In this document: piece by piece, positions 1-9,486 of the stretch
Layout of the letters: every line of letters begins with the position of its first letter
Numbering within the stretch: position 1 is the first letter of the stretch
Assembly: GCA_965203505.1 (NCBI GenBank)
Contig: OZ241880.1
Coordinates: 2,170,001-2,234,000 of the forward strand
Origin: Bin127 sp965203505
GTDB lineage: Bacteria; Chloroflexota; Dehalococcoidia; Lucifugimonadales; Lucifugimonadaceae
DNA: 64,000 nucleotides
Direction: 5' to 3'
Notes under the pieces: generated by a model
Database searches by the model: none
What the model was told of the DNA's origin: nothing
The model's input: only the letters and a program-made list of their open reading frames with translations
Position numbers and translations under genes: made by a program

Positions 1-3000
1 CCTTGTGGACTTCCAGCAGCTCGGCGGATGTGATTCTGCCGGCGTAGTAGTCATCGAGCGCCTTTTGCATCTCAGAATGGCTGATTCCGCCGTCGCCGTC
101 CGCGTCGTACCGGGAAGCGATGTCCGAAGTTTCCGTCTCAGTCTCGGGCGTCGGCGCGGGATCCAACTCGGCGGCCCTACTCACCGACACGCTGAATGCA
201 TCGCTGACACGGTTGCCGTCGGTGTCCCGGGCGGTGACCGTGATTGTCGCCGTACCCTCTCCCGCTCCCGTAACGGTGAGCGCGGAGCTGTCGGACGCCA
301 CCGACACCGTAGCGACTGCCTCGTCATCTGAAGCCGCGGTGATCGTCAGCGCGTCGCCGTCGGCGTCACTGAAGACGCCGGCCAGGGACACCTGTTGCGT
401 CGTGCCAGCCTCCAGTCCGGAAACGTCGGCGATAGTCGATGCCACCACCGTAGCCGCCTTCACCGTCACCGTGAAGGTGTCGTCGACCGTGCCGCCGTTG
501 CCGTCGGCGGCGGTGACCGTGATGGTCGCCGTGCCTCGGCTCTTGGCGGTCAAAGTAAGGCTTGACCCGTCAGATGCAACTGACACTGTGGCAACTGCGT
601 CGTTCGAGGACGCGGCGGTGATGGTCAATGCATCGTTGTCGGCATCGCTGAACACGCTGGACAGGGATACCGTCCGCGTCCCACTCTCTTTGACGATGGT
701 TGCGTCCGCTATGGCTGCAGAAACCGTCGGTGCTTGATTGGGCTGTTGCCGCGGCCTGGTGGCCTCGATTTCCCGCAGCGCGGCGGCCACCGGCACCCAG
801 CGCTCGCCCCAGCTCTGGTCGGCTAAGGCCTGCGCTTCTGCCGCTGTCATGCGTGTCAGCGTAGCGTCGGACACGGTCTCGCCGAAGGTGAGCAACACCC
901 GGTCCCAGCGGTCGGTGTGCGCCTTGTCGCCGACCCACTGCGGATCGTTGCGCCATTGGTATATCTGGGCGATTAGAGCGGTGTACTTTGCGACCACCGA
1001 CACGTCGAAGGCGTCGCTGACCCGGTTACTGTCCGAGTCCTGCGCGGTGACCGTGATCGTCGCCGTTCCCTCCGACACTCCGGCAAGCGTCAGACTCGAC
1101 CCGTCGGAGGCGACCGACACCGTGGCCTTCGTTTCATCGGAGGATTGGGCAGTTATGGTCAGCGCGTCGCCGTCGGCGTCGCTGAACGCGCCGGACAGGG
1201 ACACCTCCTGCGTGGCTTCCACCTCAAGGCCGCTCACGTCGGCAAGGGCCGAGGACACCGCCGGCGCGGCCTTCACCGTCACCGTGAAGGTGTCATCCAC
1301 TGTTCCGTCGTTTCCGTCGTCCGCCGTTACCGTGATGGTCGCCGTGCCACGAGCCTGCGCGTTCACCGTCAAGCTCGACTGGTTGGAGGCGACGGACACC
1401 GTGGCCTTAGCATCATCAGAGGATGCGGCGGTGATGGTCAGCGCGTCATTGTCTGCGTCGTCGAACACCCCGGACAAGGATGCTCGCCGTGTGCCGCTCT
1501 CATTGACGATGATTACGTCTCCAAGTGCGGAAGACACTGTGGGAGCCTGGTTGGGCGTCCCCTGCTGTGGTTGCCCGCCAGACTCCAGCTCTCGCAGAGC
1601 GGGGGCGACCTCCAACCAGCGGGACCATGCGCTGCCGCGGTCGGCAAAGGCCTGGGCTTCAGCCGCCGTCATCGGCGTCAGCGTCGCATCAGACACGGTC
1701 TCTCCGAAGGCGAGCAGCACCCGGTCCCAGCGGTCCGTGTGCGCCTTTTCGCTGACCCACTGCGGGTCGTTGCGCCACTGGTACATCTGAGCAATGAGTG
1801 CGGTGTACTTTGCGACCACCGTCACATCGAATTCGTCGCTGACCTGGTTGCCGTCGCCGTCCTGCGCCGTAACTGTGATGGTCGCCGTGCCTTCGGACAC
1901 GCCCTCCAGCGTCAACATGGTGCCATCGGACGAAACCGACACCGTGGCAATGGTTTCGTCCGAGGATGAGGCGGTGATGGTCAGTGCATCGCCGTCGGCA
2001 TCGCTGAACACCCCGCACAGGGTTACACCCTGCGTAGAACCTATCGCAAGGCCGCTCACGTCGTCCAGATGCCGTGCCACCACAGGTTTTGTCTTCACGC
2101 TTGACGCGGGCGTGCCCGACGAACGCTGCGCGTCGGGGTCCAGGCCGCCGTACTTCAAGACGGGGTATTGGCACGACGTTCCGAAGTCCCAAGGATCGTC
2201 GCCGTTGCCGTCGCCGTCCAGGTCCTCGTTCCAGTTTGCGTAGATGCCGGTGTAGCCGGTGGGCGACTGTAGCTCGGAGGTGGTCTTGCCGCCATGATTG
2301 CCGGAAGCATCGGTATCCCAGTAACTGTAGAGGTAGCCGGGTCCCACTCCTCCCCATGAGAACACTACTCCAACCACGCCGCCAGGGTAGTAGGTCCCTT
2401 CAGCGGTGGTTGCGCTGCCGAGCGAGTAACTTGACCGGATCCTTTTCGCCGGGGTCGGCCATGTTCCGGTGTTGTAGCTGCCAACCAACCCGCCTATATA
2501 CCGGCCTCCCGGACTGGACACTGCACCCGTGGCGTAACTCGCCGCAATCAATGCAACGTCGTTTGCCCCTGACAGGCCGCCGACGGCTTCGGCTCCGTTG
2601 CCCGACACGGTACCAGTGGCGTAACTGGCCTCGATCGAGCCATATACGTTGTACCCCACTAGTCCGCCGATGTTCCAGCCCTTCCGGGCTACAGTCACTT
2701 CCACGTTGGCGGCAGAATGGCTGCTACGTATCGTGCCTCTGTTGGCACCGGCCAAGCCGCTGATACCGAGGTATCTCTCGCTCCAAACGCTTCCTCGCAC
2801 ATAGCTGCGAGACCAGCCCGAAACTTCGCCCGTCACATAGCTGTCGAAGATTTTGCCGCGGTTTTCCCCTACCAGACCGCCGATCTCTCCATCGTCGGCG
2901 AACACGTCGACGTTTTCCAGCCCTAGATCGCGGACAATGCCCGCGTCGTAGATGATGTTGAACAATCCTGTGCCTTCAGATCGAGAGAGGGATGTGCGGT

Positions 3001-3055
3001 TCATGTAGAGGTTGCTGATGGTGTGGCCGTTGCCGTCGAAAATACCGCTTAAGTT
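1..3055 (-). pseudogene. C-terminal part of giant surface protein, out of frame with its N-terminal part
   Basis: This is an open frame without a usable start. It runs from about 3055 to the window edge and continues the protein encoded at 3049-9273 after a one-base shift. Visible in order: the rest of a GLUG block (repeats of the GGLVG-N-G type), a cadherin/Ig-like domain, a W-module (WRNDPQW...HTDRWDR), two Ig-like domains, a second W-module, two more Ig-like domains, and a single EF-hand (DADGDGGIS loop) with the shared helix ending LLEVHK. Only the last few residues lie outside the window. I checked the codon phase at about 3035, 2318, 971 and 2, and it is constant. With the N-terminal part the protein would be about 3,090 residues. 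The split could be a true mutation or a sequencing error; no homopolymer sits at the break. Confidence 0.8.
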
Positions 3056-6000
3056 GCTGTGGCCGCGTCTCCCATAGGAATCCAGCCCTGTCCGCCGTTC
3101 CAGAAGGTGTCGCCAGCGTCGGCCTCGCCGTTGTTGTTCGTGTCGAAGTCCAGGTCGGCGGTCAGCTCATAGCCTTCGCAGCCCGTCTGCGGGCAGCCCA
3201 TGCCGGTCGCGGCGTTGGGGAAAACGATGGCGTAGCGACGAGCGTCGCTGGCTGAGCCATCGCCATCCAAGTCCCAACGGATGGCGTTCAGCTGGACAAG
3301 ACAGGACACCTCGATGAGGCCGTCGTTGTCGGCGTCGTAGTCTCCGCTGGCGGGCGTCGTGCAGTCAGCGATGTTGACCACGTGCGCGGGTATGACCGTC
3401 ACCTCGAAGTCGTTGCTGACCTGGTTGGCGTCGCTGTCCTCCGCGGTAACCGTGACGGTCGCCGTGCCCACGGCCACTCCGGTTACCGTCAGCCTGGGGC
3501 CAGGTGTCATCGACACCGTGGACTTGGTTTCATCGGAGGAGACTGCGGTGATGGTCAGGGGATCGCCGTCGGGGTCCCAGAACACCCCGGCCAGGCGCAC
3601 ACCCCGCGTGTCCCCCACTTCCAAGTCGCTCACGTCGGGCATGGACCAGTACACCACTGGTGCGGACTTCACGATGGGCGTACATGATGCGCGCTGGTCG
3701 TCGGGGTTCAGGCTGCCGTACTTTAGGACCGGGTACTGACACGCGTTGCCGAAGTCCCATGGGTCGTCGGCGCTGCTATCGCCGTCCAGATCCAAGTTCC
3801 AATCGGCGTAGATGACGGAGTAGCCGGCAGGCGACTGCAACTCGGCGGTGGTCTTGCCGACCCCGGCCGCGCTGCTTGTCTGGCCGCTGGTCTCAGTGTC
3901 CCAGTAGCTCGCGGTAACCGCTCCACCGCCCAGGTGTCCCACCAGCCCTCCGACGTTGGCGGTGCCTTCTCCGGTCACGCCGCCGGTGGCGTAGCTGGCG
4001 GTAATGGGACCGCCGTTGCGCCCGATCAGTCCTCCGATATTGTGAATCGCCTGGTGCGCGCCGTCGGAGGAGACGTCGCCAGTGGCGTAGCTGGTTGTGA
4101 CGGTGCCTCTGTTGTGCCCGACCAGTCCGCCGACGCGGGAACCGACATTGGCTGACTGATTCACCTTGCCGGACACGCTGGCGGTGGAGTAGCTGCCCGA
4201 GATCACGCTGGACGGGTGCGCGTAGCCGACCAGTCCCCCGACGACGGCGTCGGCTTTCTGGATTCTGACTCCGGCGCTGTGGGTCGACACCCTGGAGACG
4301 ACGCCGGACACGTGGCTGCCGCTAATCTCGCCGCGGCTGTGTCCGACCAACCCGCCCACATAGATGGATCCCCAGCAATTCTCTGCTGCAATAGACGTCA
4401 TAATCAGCAGACATCCCACGTTCCTGGACACGTCCACCGATTCCAGTCCGATGTTGCGAATGACGCCGCCCGCGGCGAGTCCCTCGAACAGTCCGACGGA
4501 AGCAGCGCTGACTCTCGTTCTGAAGCCTTGCCGATAGCTGCTGCTGTCGGAGTGGTACTCGGTTGCGACGGACTGGTTCTCCAGAGTCGAGTTGATGTAT
4601 AGGTTGCGGACGATGTATCCGTTGCCCTCGAACACGGCGTTGTAGTCGCGGGTGTCGATCCCGATCGGCAGCCAGCCGTGGCCGGAGTTCCAGTAGGCGT
4701 CGCCGGAGTCGGCGCGCCCGTTGCCGTTGGTGTCGAAGTCCAGGTCGACGGTGAGTTCGTAGCCGATGCAACCGCTCTGCGGACAGCCCATTTGCGCCAG
4801 CGGGTTGGGGAACCCTTCGTGAAGCGGGCCGCCGTGGTCGCTGTAGCCGTCGCCGTTCACGTCCCAGCGCATGGCGTCGAGCTGCGCCAGGTTGGAGATC
4901 TCGATCAGGCCGTCGTCGTCTGTGTCGTAGTCCACGATGCGCGGCGCGGGCGGCTCGGGCGGTGCCTCCAGCGCCGTGGACGGCGACTGCCACACCAGTT
5001 GCAGGGTGTAGGTCTTACGGGCTATTTTTGCGCTGTTTACGTACCATCGGCCACCGGAGATTGTTTCTGACTCTGAAGGCCCCCACCGCTTGAACCAGTG
5101 AGCACCCCCAATCTGAATAGTGGTCACGCCGGGGCTTAGATTGACCCGTCGGTGACGGGAGTTGGATGCATCTCTCTCGGAGTAAATGTTGTTTGCCGTC
5201 CCAGTGTCTTCCGGGTTCCCATATGAGGGGTGGTTCACCACCGTCTTACCCGTAGCGAACGCCCACGCGAAGCCGGGGATTTTAGTCATCATGTCCACCC
5301 ACCCGGGGATTCCGGGCGGGGGATTGTCGGGGTAGTTATGGAATGCCGGGAAACCAGCACTGAAGTCTCCTGTGACCTTCAGTTCTGTGACGTCGTCTGC
5401 GATGTGCACGACGTAATGGTGCCGGTCGGGTGAAAACTCCGGGTAGAACGTGATGTCCGAGTCGGTCGAGACGCTCTCGACCGTCAGGTGGTCTTCGCAC
5501 ATGATGAACGCGATCACCCCCGGCCTTGGTGCGGGCTTGCGGGCAGAATCGGGTTCACACGGAGGCATCAGCAACTCTTTGCCCGTGTCGGTCGGCATCT
5601 GTATCGGCGTGCAGGGCGCGCGCTGGTCATCGGGGTTCAGGCCGCCGTACTTCAGGACCGGGTACTGGCACGAACTGCCGAAATCCCATGGATCGTCTGC
5701 GCTGCTGTCGCCGTCCAGGTCCACGTTCCAGTTTGCGTAGATGCCGGCGTAGCTGGTGGGCGACTGCAACTCGGCAGTGGTCTTGCCGACCCCGGCCGCG
5801 CTGGTGCTGGTGCCGGAGGTTTGGGTATCCCAGTAGGCGTTGGTGACCACGCCTGCGTCATGCTTGCCTACCAAGCCGCCGATGTTCTGACCACTGCCGG
5901 ACACGGCGCCTCTGGCGTAGCTGGCCGTGATGGAGCCGCCACCGTGGAGACCCACCAAGCCGCCGGTGTTGTTGGCCTTCCCCGACACGCTGCCGCTGGC

Positions 6001-9000
6001 GTAGCTGGCGGTGATTGTGCCATTGTTAATACCAACCAGACCGCCCACGTCCCGGCCGGGTTCAGCGATATTAGTAGCCGGTGGCTTGGGCCCGTTGGGC
6101 TGGGTTCCCGCGACGCTGACCGCGGCGTAGCTGCCCCGGACGATGCCAAGGTTCTCTCCAACCAGCCCTCCGACGGCCGCACTGCCCGTCATTGTGCCGG
6201 AAACGTAGATGTCGGTAATCGTGCCTCTGTTTTGCGCCACTAGGCTTCCGATCCGATGATAGCCGGAGACGTGCACCGATTCCATGTTCAAGTTGCGAAT
6301 TACGCCGTCTATGCTCGTAAAGAATCCGTAAGTGCTGAAAGAAGGTTGACCGTTGATGTAGAGGTTGCGGATCGTATAGCCGTTGCCTTCGAACACGCCG
6401 CTGAAATGGGCCCTGCTGCCGAGCGCGGAATAGGCCCCGATGCTCCACCAACCCCTTCCTCCGTTCCAGTAGTCGTCGCCGGCGTCGGCACGGCCGTTCC
6501 CGTTGGTGTCGAAGTCAAGATCGGTCGTCAGCTCGTAGCCCTTGCAGCCCGACTGGGGACAACCCATGCCGGTTGCGGCGCCGGGGAAAGCGGCGGCGTA
6601 GTCGGCAGCGAAACTGCTCCCCTTTTCCCTGGACCCGTGGCCGGTCTGAGGGTTCACGCGGAGCCCGAATTCCTGGTTTGTAACGCCGTCGCTGTCCAAG
6701 TCCCAGCGAATGGCGTTCAGCTGGCCTAGGCAGGACACCTCGATGAGGCCGTCGTCGTCGGCATCGTAGTCTCCGCCAGCGGGTGTCGTGCAGTTAGGAT
6801 CGATCACGGGCCCGTCGTCGTTATCGGCGATGGTGAGCGTGAGCGATGCCGCGTTCAGGGACGAAGCAGCGGCGCTGAGTATGATGGTCTCGTCGTCATC
6901 GTCGACGGCGTCGTCGATGATGGTGATGGTCGACATGCCGGCCGTCGCGCCCTCCGCGATGCTGACGGTGGTAGTAGAGATGGTGTAGTCGTCGCCGACC
7001 GTTGCCGTTCCGCTGGCGGTGAGCGTCACGGTGACGCCGCCCGCGCCGGCCGGGCTCGGCAGCCCGGCGACGACGGTTACCGGGTCGCCGCCCTCGGCAG
7101 GAACTCCGTCGGCAAGCAGGATGAGCCGTGAGGCGCAGCCGCAGTCCGCCTGCGTGATTTCTCCTTGCAGAGTGTCCGTTGTGGATGACAGTGTGTAGTT
7201 GCCTGACTTGAAGGAGCCTTGGTTGCTCAGCGAGTAGGTCACGCTGAGGCTGTGCGTCCCGGCCGTCGCAGCCGGGAAAGACCCGCTCACGACGAGTCCG
7301 CCGGACTGGAAGTCCGACAGCTCCGCCGTCAGCACACCTGTTCCCTGTGCGCCGGACGTGTCGAACGTGGCACTCGTGCTCCCGTCCGCAGGCCGGCTGT
7401 TAACCGTCACCCCGCTGACCGACGTTATGGCGCGGGAAGTTATCGTGTAGTTCGCCACGGACGGCGCGGACGACAGAGTGTACTTATTGGTGTATGCGGC
7501 GGCAATGGACAAGCCGCTCATGTCGAAGGCGTAGCTCCCAGCGTCATTCCCCGCCGCTCGCGACAGCGATCCCGTAACCACGTCCGTCGCGGTGTCTGCG
7601 GCATCCAATCCGCTTACCGTGTAGCTCAGGTCGTCTGTTCCGCCGTATTCCCGGCTCGGGGCGCTCGGCGTAATCGTCAGCGTCCCGGCGGGCGGCTGTC
7701 CGGCATATCCCCGAACCGTGACCCACCCGCTCTTCAGCCAGTTGGTCACCTGGTACTTGGTGCTTCCGCCCCGCGTTCCGCGCAGCTGGACTTCGTACTC
7801 AGTACCGTTGTCCAGCCCGGTGATGGTGTGGCTGCTTCCTGTTACCCGCTGTCCGTCGGCGGCGGTCGCCTCGGGCGCGCCGTCGCCGTAGGCGGTCTTC
7901 CAGCCAGCCAACGTGGCGGAGTTCAGCCAGGTCGTCGTTCCCGCCTTGCGCCAGCGTGCCCAGTAGAGGTTGGGCGCGTTGTCGCCGGTGTTCTCCCCCC
8001 AGCTCAACGTGATCTGCCCGTCTCCCGGCGTCAGCGTCACTCCGCGCGGGTCGTCCACCACGCTGCCGTGCTGCACAGTCACCCGGTAGGTCTGGGTGTT
8101 GGTCCCGTCCAAGGAGGTCACTTTGATGGTGATTGGACTGTAGCCGGTGAAAGCGAGCCAAGGACCGCTGGACTCCCCGGTCACCACGTCCTTCTTGGGG
8201 TTCCGTGCCTCGTCGCGGCTCTTCTCCCCCTCGACCACGATGGACTTCGCCCCCGGCGCTGTGGTGGTTGAGACCGCGGTGACGTAGACATAGCCGGACT
8301 CCTCAGACTCCCGCGCCTTGCGCTCCACCTCGTCGGGCACCTGCACCCGGTAGTCATACACTCCAGCCGCCAGCGCCGGGACCAGCTGGTATGCGGTCCC
8401 CTCGTAAGGTACCTCGTTGCCTGCGTCCGGCTGGCTGCTGGTTGCGGTATGCACCGCCAGTCCGCTCAGCGTCGCGTCCGCCGAAGCAGCCGCCGAAGCC
8501 CGCGTTATCGCGACCGTGTAAGTTCTGGCGGTGTAACCGTCTGGCGCGGTGATCGTCACGGTGATGGTGTTATCGCCCTGTGTCAGCGCTATCGCAGGAC
8601 TGGCTGATCCGCTGGCAACTGTGTGCCCGTTGACCGTGATGGTTCCCTTGTCGTAGCGGTTGGTGGGTGTGACCTTCACCTGAGTCACGCTGTGCGCGAC
8701 CCAGGTCCGGTAGTCGGTGTTGGTGCCGCTGAAGACGAAGGGGTGCAGCCGGGCATCGGATACGGACAGGGCGCGTAGTTCCGCCCGCGGGTCCCAAGTC
8801 GCCGTCACCGCGTACTCCCGGCGCGTCTGGTCGTCCTCGGCGGTTACCGCCACCACGACCCGCTTCGGCGTATTTATCTGGAGGAACAAGCTATCGCTGG
8901 TCGCCCCGCTGGCCACAGTCTTGCCCGCCACTGTGATGGAAGCACCCCGGTGGTTGGCGGTGGGCCGTAGCCCCACCTGACCGGTGGCGAGCAGCGGCAC

Positions 9001-9273
9001 CGTGACCTCGTACTCCTGGGTCTGGGCGTCGAACAATGGACGCAGGGGGTACACCGTCCCTTGCCGGTCCAGGAGCGCCAACCCGCTCAGCGTAGCGTCC
9101 GAGGACAAACCCTGCGCCTGGGCGGGAGGCAAGTCGTGGACCAAAAATACGGGCAAGGTCGCCATTGCGACGGCCAGGAAGATTAGCGGGGAGCGGAGGA
9201 GCAGGAATTCCCGAGTCGTGCCGGGCCTCCGGCGGTTTCCAAAGGCTGAAAACAGCGATGGGACGAAGGACAT
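3049..9273 (-). CDS. Giant secreted cadherin-like/GLUG/Calx-beta protein (N-terminal 2074 residues)
   Basis: The start ATG has a strong GAGGAGG site 8 bases upstream. The leader is long: a basic region (FSAFGNRRRPG), then a hydrophobic segment to AQAQ near residue 53. Approximate domain order: cadherin-like beta-sandwich repeats 55-400; fibronectin III 405-525; MBG/YDG-like 530-715; Calx-beta 715-825 (IIDDAVDDDDET); a YDADDDGLIEV opener and GLUG block 830-1220; a unique region 1225-1440; a second GLUG block 1446-1860; an Ig-like domain 1865-1965; and the start of a third GLUG block. The reading then hits TAA at 3049-3051 in the middle of a repeat, where paralogues continue into FDGN/FEGN. Adhesion or matrix contact outside the cell is inferred from the domain types. 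It is the first of eight genes sharing the upstream operator and the EF-hand tail. Confidence 0.85.
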   Translation of the reverse strand: MSFVPSLFSAFGNRRRPGTTREFLLLRSPLIFLAVAMATLPVFLVHDLPPAQAQGLSSDATLSGLALLDRQGTVYPLRPLFDAQTQEYEVTVPLLATGQVGLRPTANHRGASITVAGKTVASGATSDSLFLQINTPKRVVVAVTAEDDQTRREYAVTATWDPRAELRALSVSDARLHPFVFSGTNTDYRTWVAHSVTQVKVTPTNRYDKGTITVNGHTVASGSASPAIALTQGDNTITVTITAPDGYTARTYTVAITRASAAASADATLSGLAVHTATSSQPDAGNEVPYEGTAYQLVPALAAGVYDYRVQVPDEVERKARESEESGYVYVTAVSTTTAPGAKSIVVEGEKSRDEARNPKKDVVTGESSGPWLAFTGYSPITIKVTSLDGTNTQTYRVTVQHGSVVDDPRGVTLTPGDGQITLSWGENTGDNAPNLYWARWRKAGTTTWLNSATLAGWKTAYGDGAPEATAADGQRVTGSSHTITGLDNGTEYEVQLRGTRGGSTKYQVTNWLKSGWVTVRGYAGQPPAGTLTITPSAPSREYGGTDDLSYTVSGLDAADTATDVVTGSLSRAAGNDAGSYAFDMSGLSIAAAYTNKYTLSSAPSVANYTITSRAITSVSGVTVNSRPADGSTSATFDTSGAQGTGVLTAELSDFQSGGLVVSGSFPAATAGTHSLSVTYSLSNQGSFKSGNYTLSSTTDTLQGEITQADCGCASRLILLADGVPAEGGDPVTVVAGLPSPAGAGGVTVTLTASGTATVGDDYTISTTTVSIAEGATAGMSTITIIDDAVDDDDETIILSAAASSLNAASLTLTIADNDDGPVIDPNCTTPAGGDYDADDDGLIEVSCLGQLNAIRWDLDSDGVTNQEFGLRVNPQTGHGSREKGSSFAADYAAAFPGAATGMGCPQSGCKGYELTTDLDFDTNGNGRADAGDDYWNGGRGWWSIGAYSALGSRAHFSGVFEGNGYTIRNLYINGQPSFSTYGFFTSIDGVIRNLNMESVHVSGYHRIGSLVAQNRGTITDIYVSGTMTGSAAVGGLVGENLGIVRGSYAAVSVAGTQPNGPKPPATNIAEPGRDVGGLVGINNGTITASYASGSVSGKANNTGGLVGLHGGGSITASYARGAVSGSGQNIGGLVGKHDAGVVTNAYWDTQTSGTSTSAAGVGKTTAELQSPTSYAGIYANWNVDLDGDSSADDPWDFGSSCQYPVLKYGGLNPDDQRAPCTPIQMPTDTGKELLMPPCEPDSARKPAPRPGVIAFIMCEDHLTVESVSTDSDITFYPEFSPDRHHYVVHIADDVTELKVTGDFSAGFPAFHNYPDNPPPGIPGWVDMMTKIPGFAWAFATGKTVVNHPSYGNPEDTGTANNIYSERDASNSRHRRVNLSPGVTTIQIGGAHWFKRWGPSESETISGGRWYVNSAKIARKTYTLQLVWQSPSTALEAPPEPPAPRIVDYDTDDDGLIEISNLAQLDAMRWDVNGDGYSDHGGPLHEGFPNPLAQMGCPQSGCIGYELTVDLDFDTNGNGRADSGDAYWNSGHGWLPIGIDTRDYNAVFEGNGYIVRNLYINSTLENQSVATEYHSDSSSYRQGFRTRVSAASVGLFEGLAAGGVIRNIGLESVDVSRNVGCLLIMTSIAAENCWGSIYVGGLVGHSRGEISGSHVSGVVSRVSTHSAGVRIQKADAVVGGLVGYAHPSSVISGSYSTASVSGKVNQSANVGSRVGGLVGHNRGTVTTSYATGDVSSDGAHQAIHNIGGLIGRNGGPITASYATGGVTGEGTANVGGLVGHLGGGAVTASYWDTETSGQTSSAAGVGKTTAELQSPAGYSVIYADWNLDLDGDSSADDPWDFGNACQYPVLKYGSLNPDDQRASCTPIVKSAPVVYWSMPDVSDLEVGDTRGVRLAGVFWDPDGDPLTITAVSSDETKSTVSMTPGPRLTVTGVAVGTATVTVTAEDSDANQVSNDFEVTVIPAHVVNIADCTTPASGDYDADNDGLIEVSCLVQLNAIRWDLDGDGSASDARRYAIVFPNAATGMGCPQTGCEGYELTADLDFDTNNNGEADAGDTFWNGGQGWIPMGDAATAT

Positions 9274-9329
9274 GTTTGCAGCCTCCTCGTTCGATAACGA
9301 TTCGTCTTGCCGACCTAGTTGGAACAGTA

Positions 9330-9395
9330 AGTTTACGGATTTTGAAGTAACTTAGGGGTAAAATCACGGCACATATTGATGACTTACCAATAACT
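9330..9395 (-). promoter_or_regulatory. HK1-type operator and -10 box for the 9273 gene
   Basis: On the plus strand, half-sites GTAACTT, GGTAAAA, GATGACT and AATAACT start at 9347, 9358, 9378 and 9389 (offsets 0/11/31/42). A -10-like TAAACT (minus strand) lies at 9330-9335, 11 bp from the proximal half-site. This is the most diverged of the eight copies. Confidence 0.7.
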
Positions 9396-9434
9396 AATAT
9401 CTAAACTCGATGAAATCGATGCGAAACAGCATGG

Positions 9435-9473
9435 CCCGTGTCCACGTTCCGCGCTGCGGAACGTGGACACGGG
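9435..9473 (-). terminator. Hairpin terminator after the 9487 gene
   Basis: A perfect 18-bp stem (CCCGTGTCCACGTTCCGC with its complement) with a 3-nt loop lies 13 bp past the gene end. No clear U-run follows, so it may only block transcription into the next operator or stabilise the RNA. Confidence 0.65.
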
Positions 9474-9486
9474 ATTGAGCCGCGTT

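Noticed and set aside
120..1969. Plus-strand open frames opposite the giant surface genes (for example 120-737, 738-1790)
   Set aside because: They are antisense shadows of GC-rich repetitive coding sequence; the minus-strand frame carries clear domains, tails and ribosome sites.
3049..3070. Programmed frameshift in the giant gene
   Set aside because: No slippery heptamer or downstream structure is visible; a mutation or sequence error is simpler.
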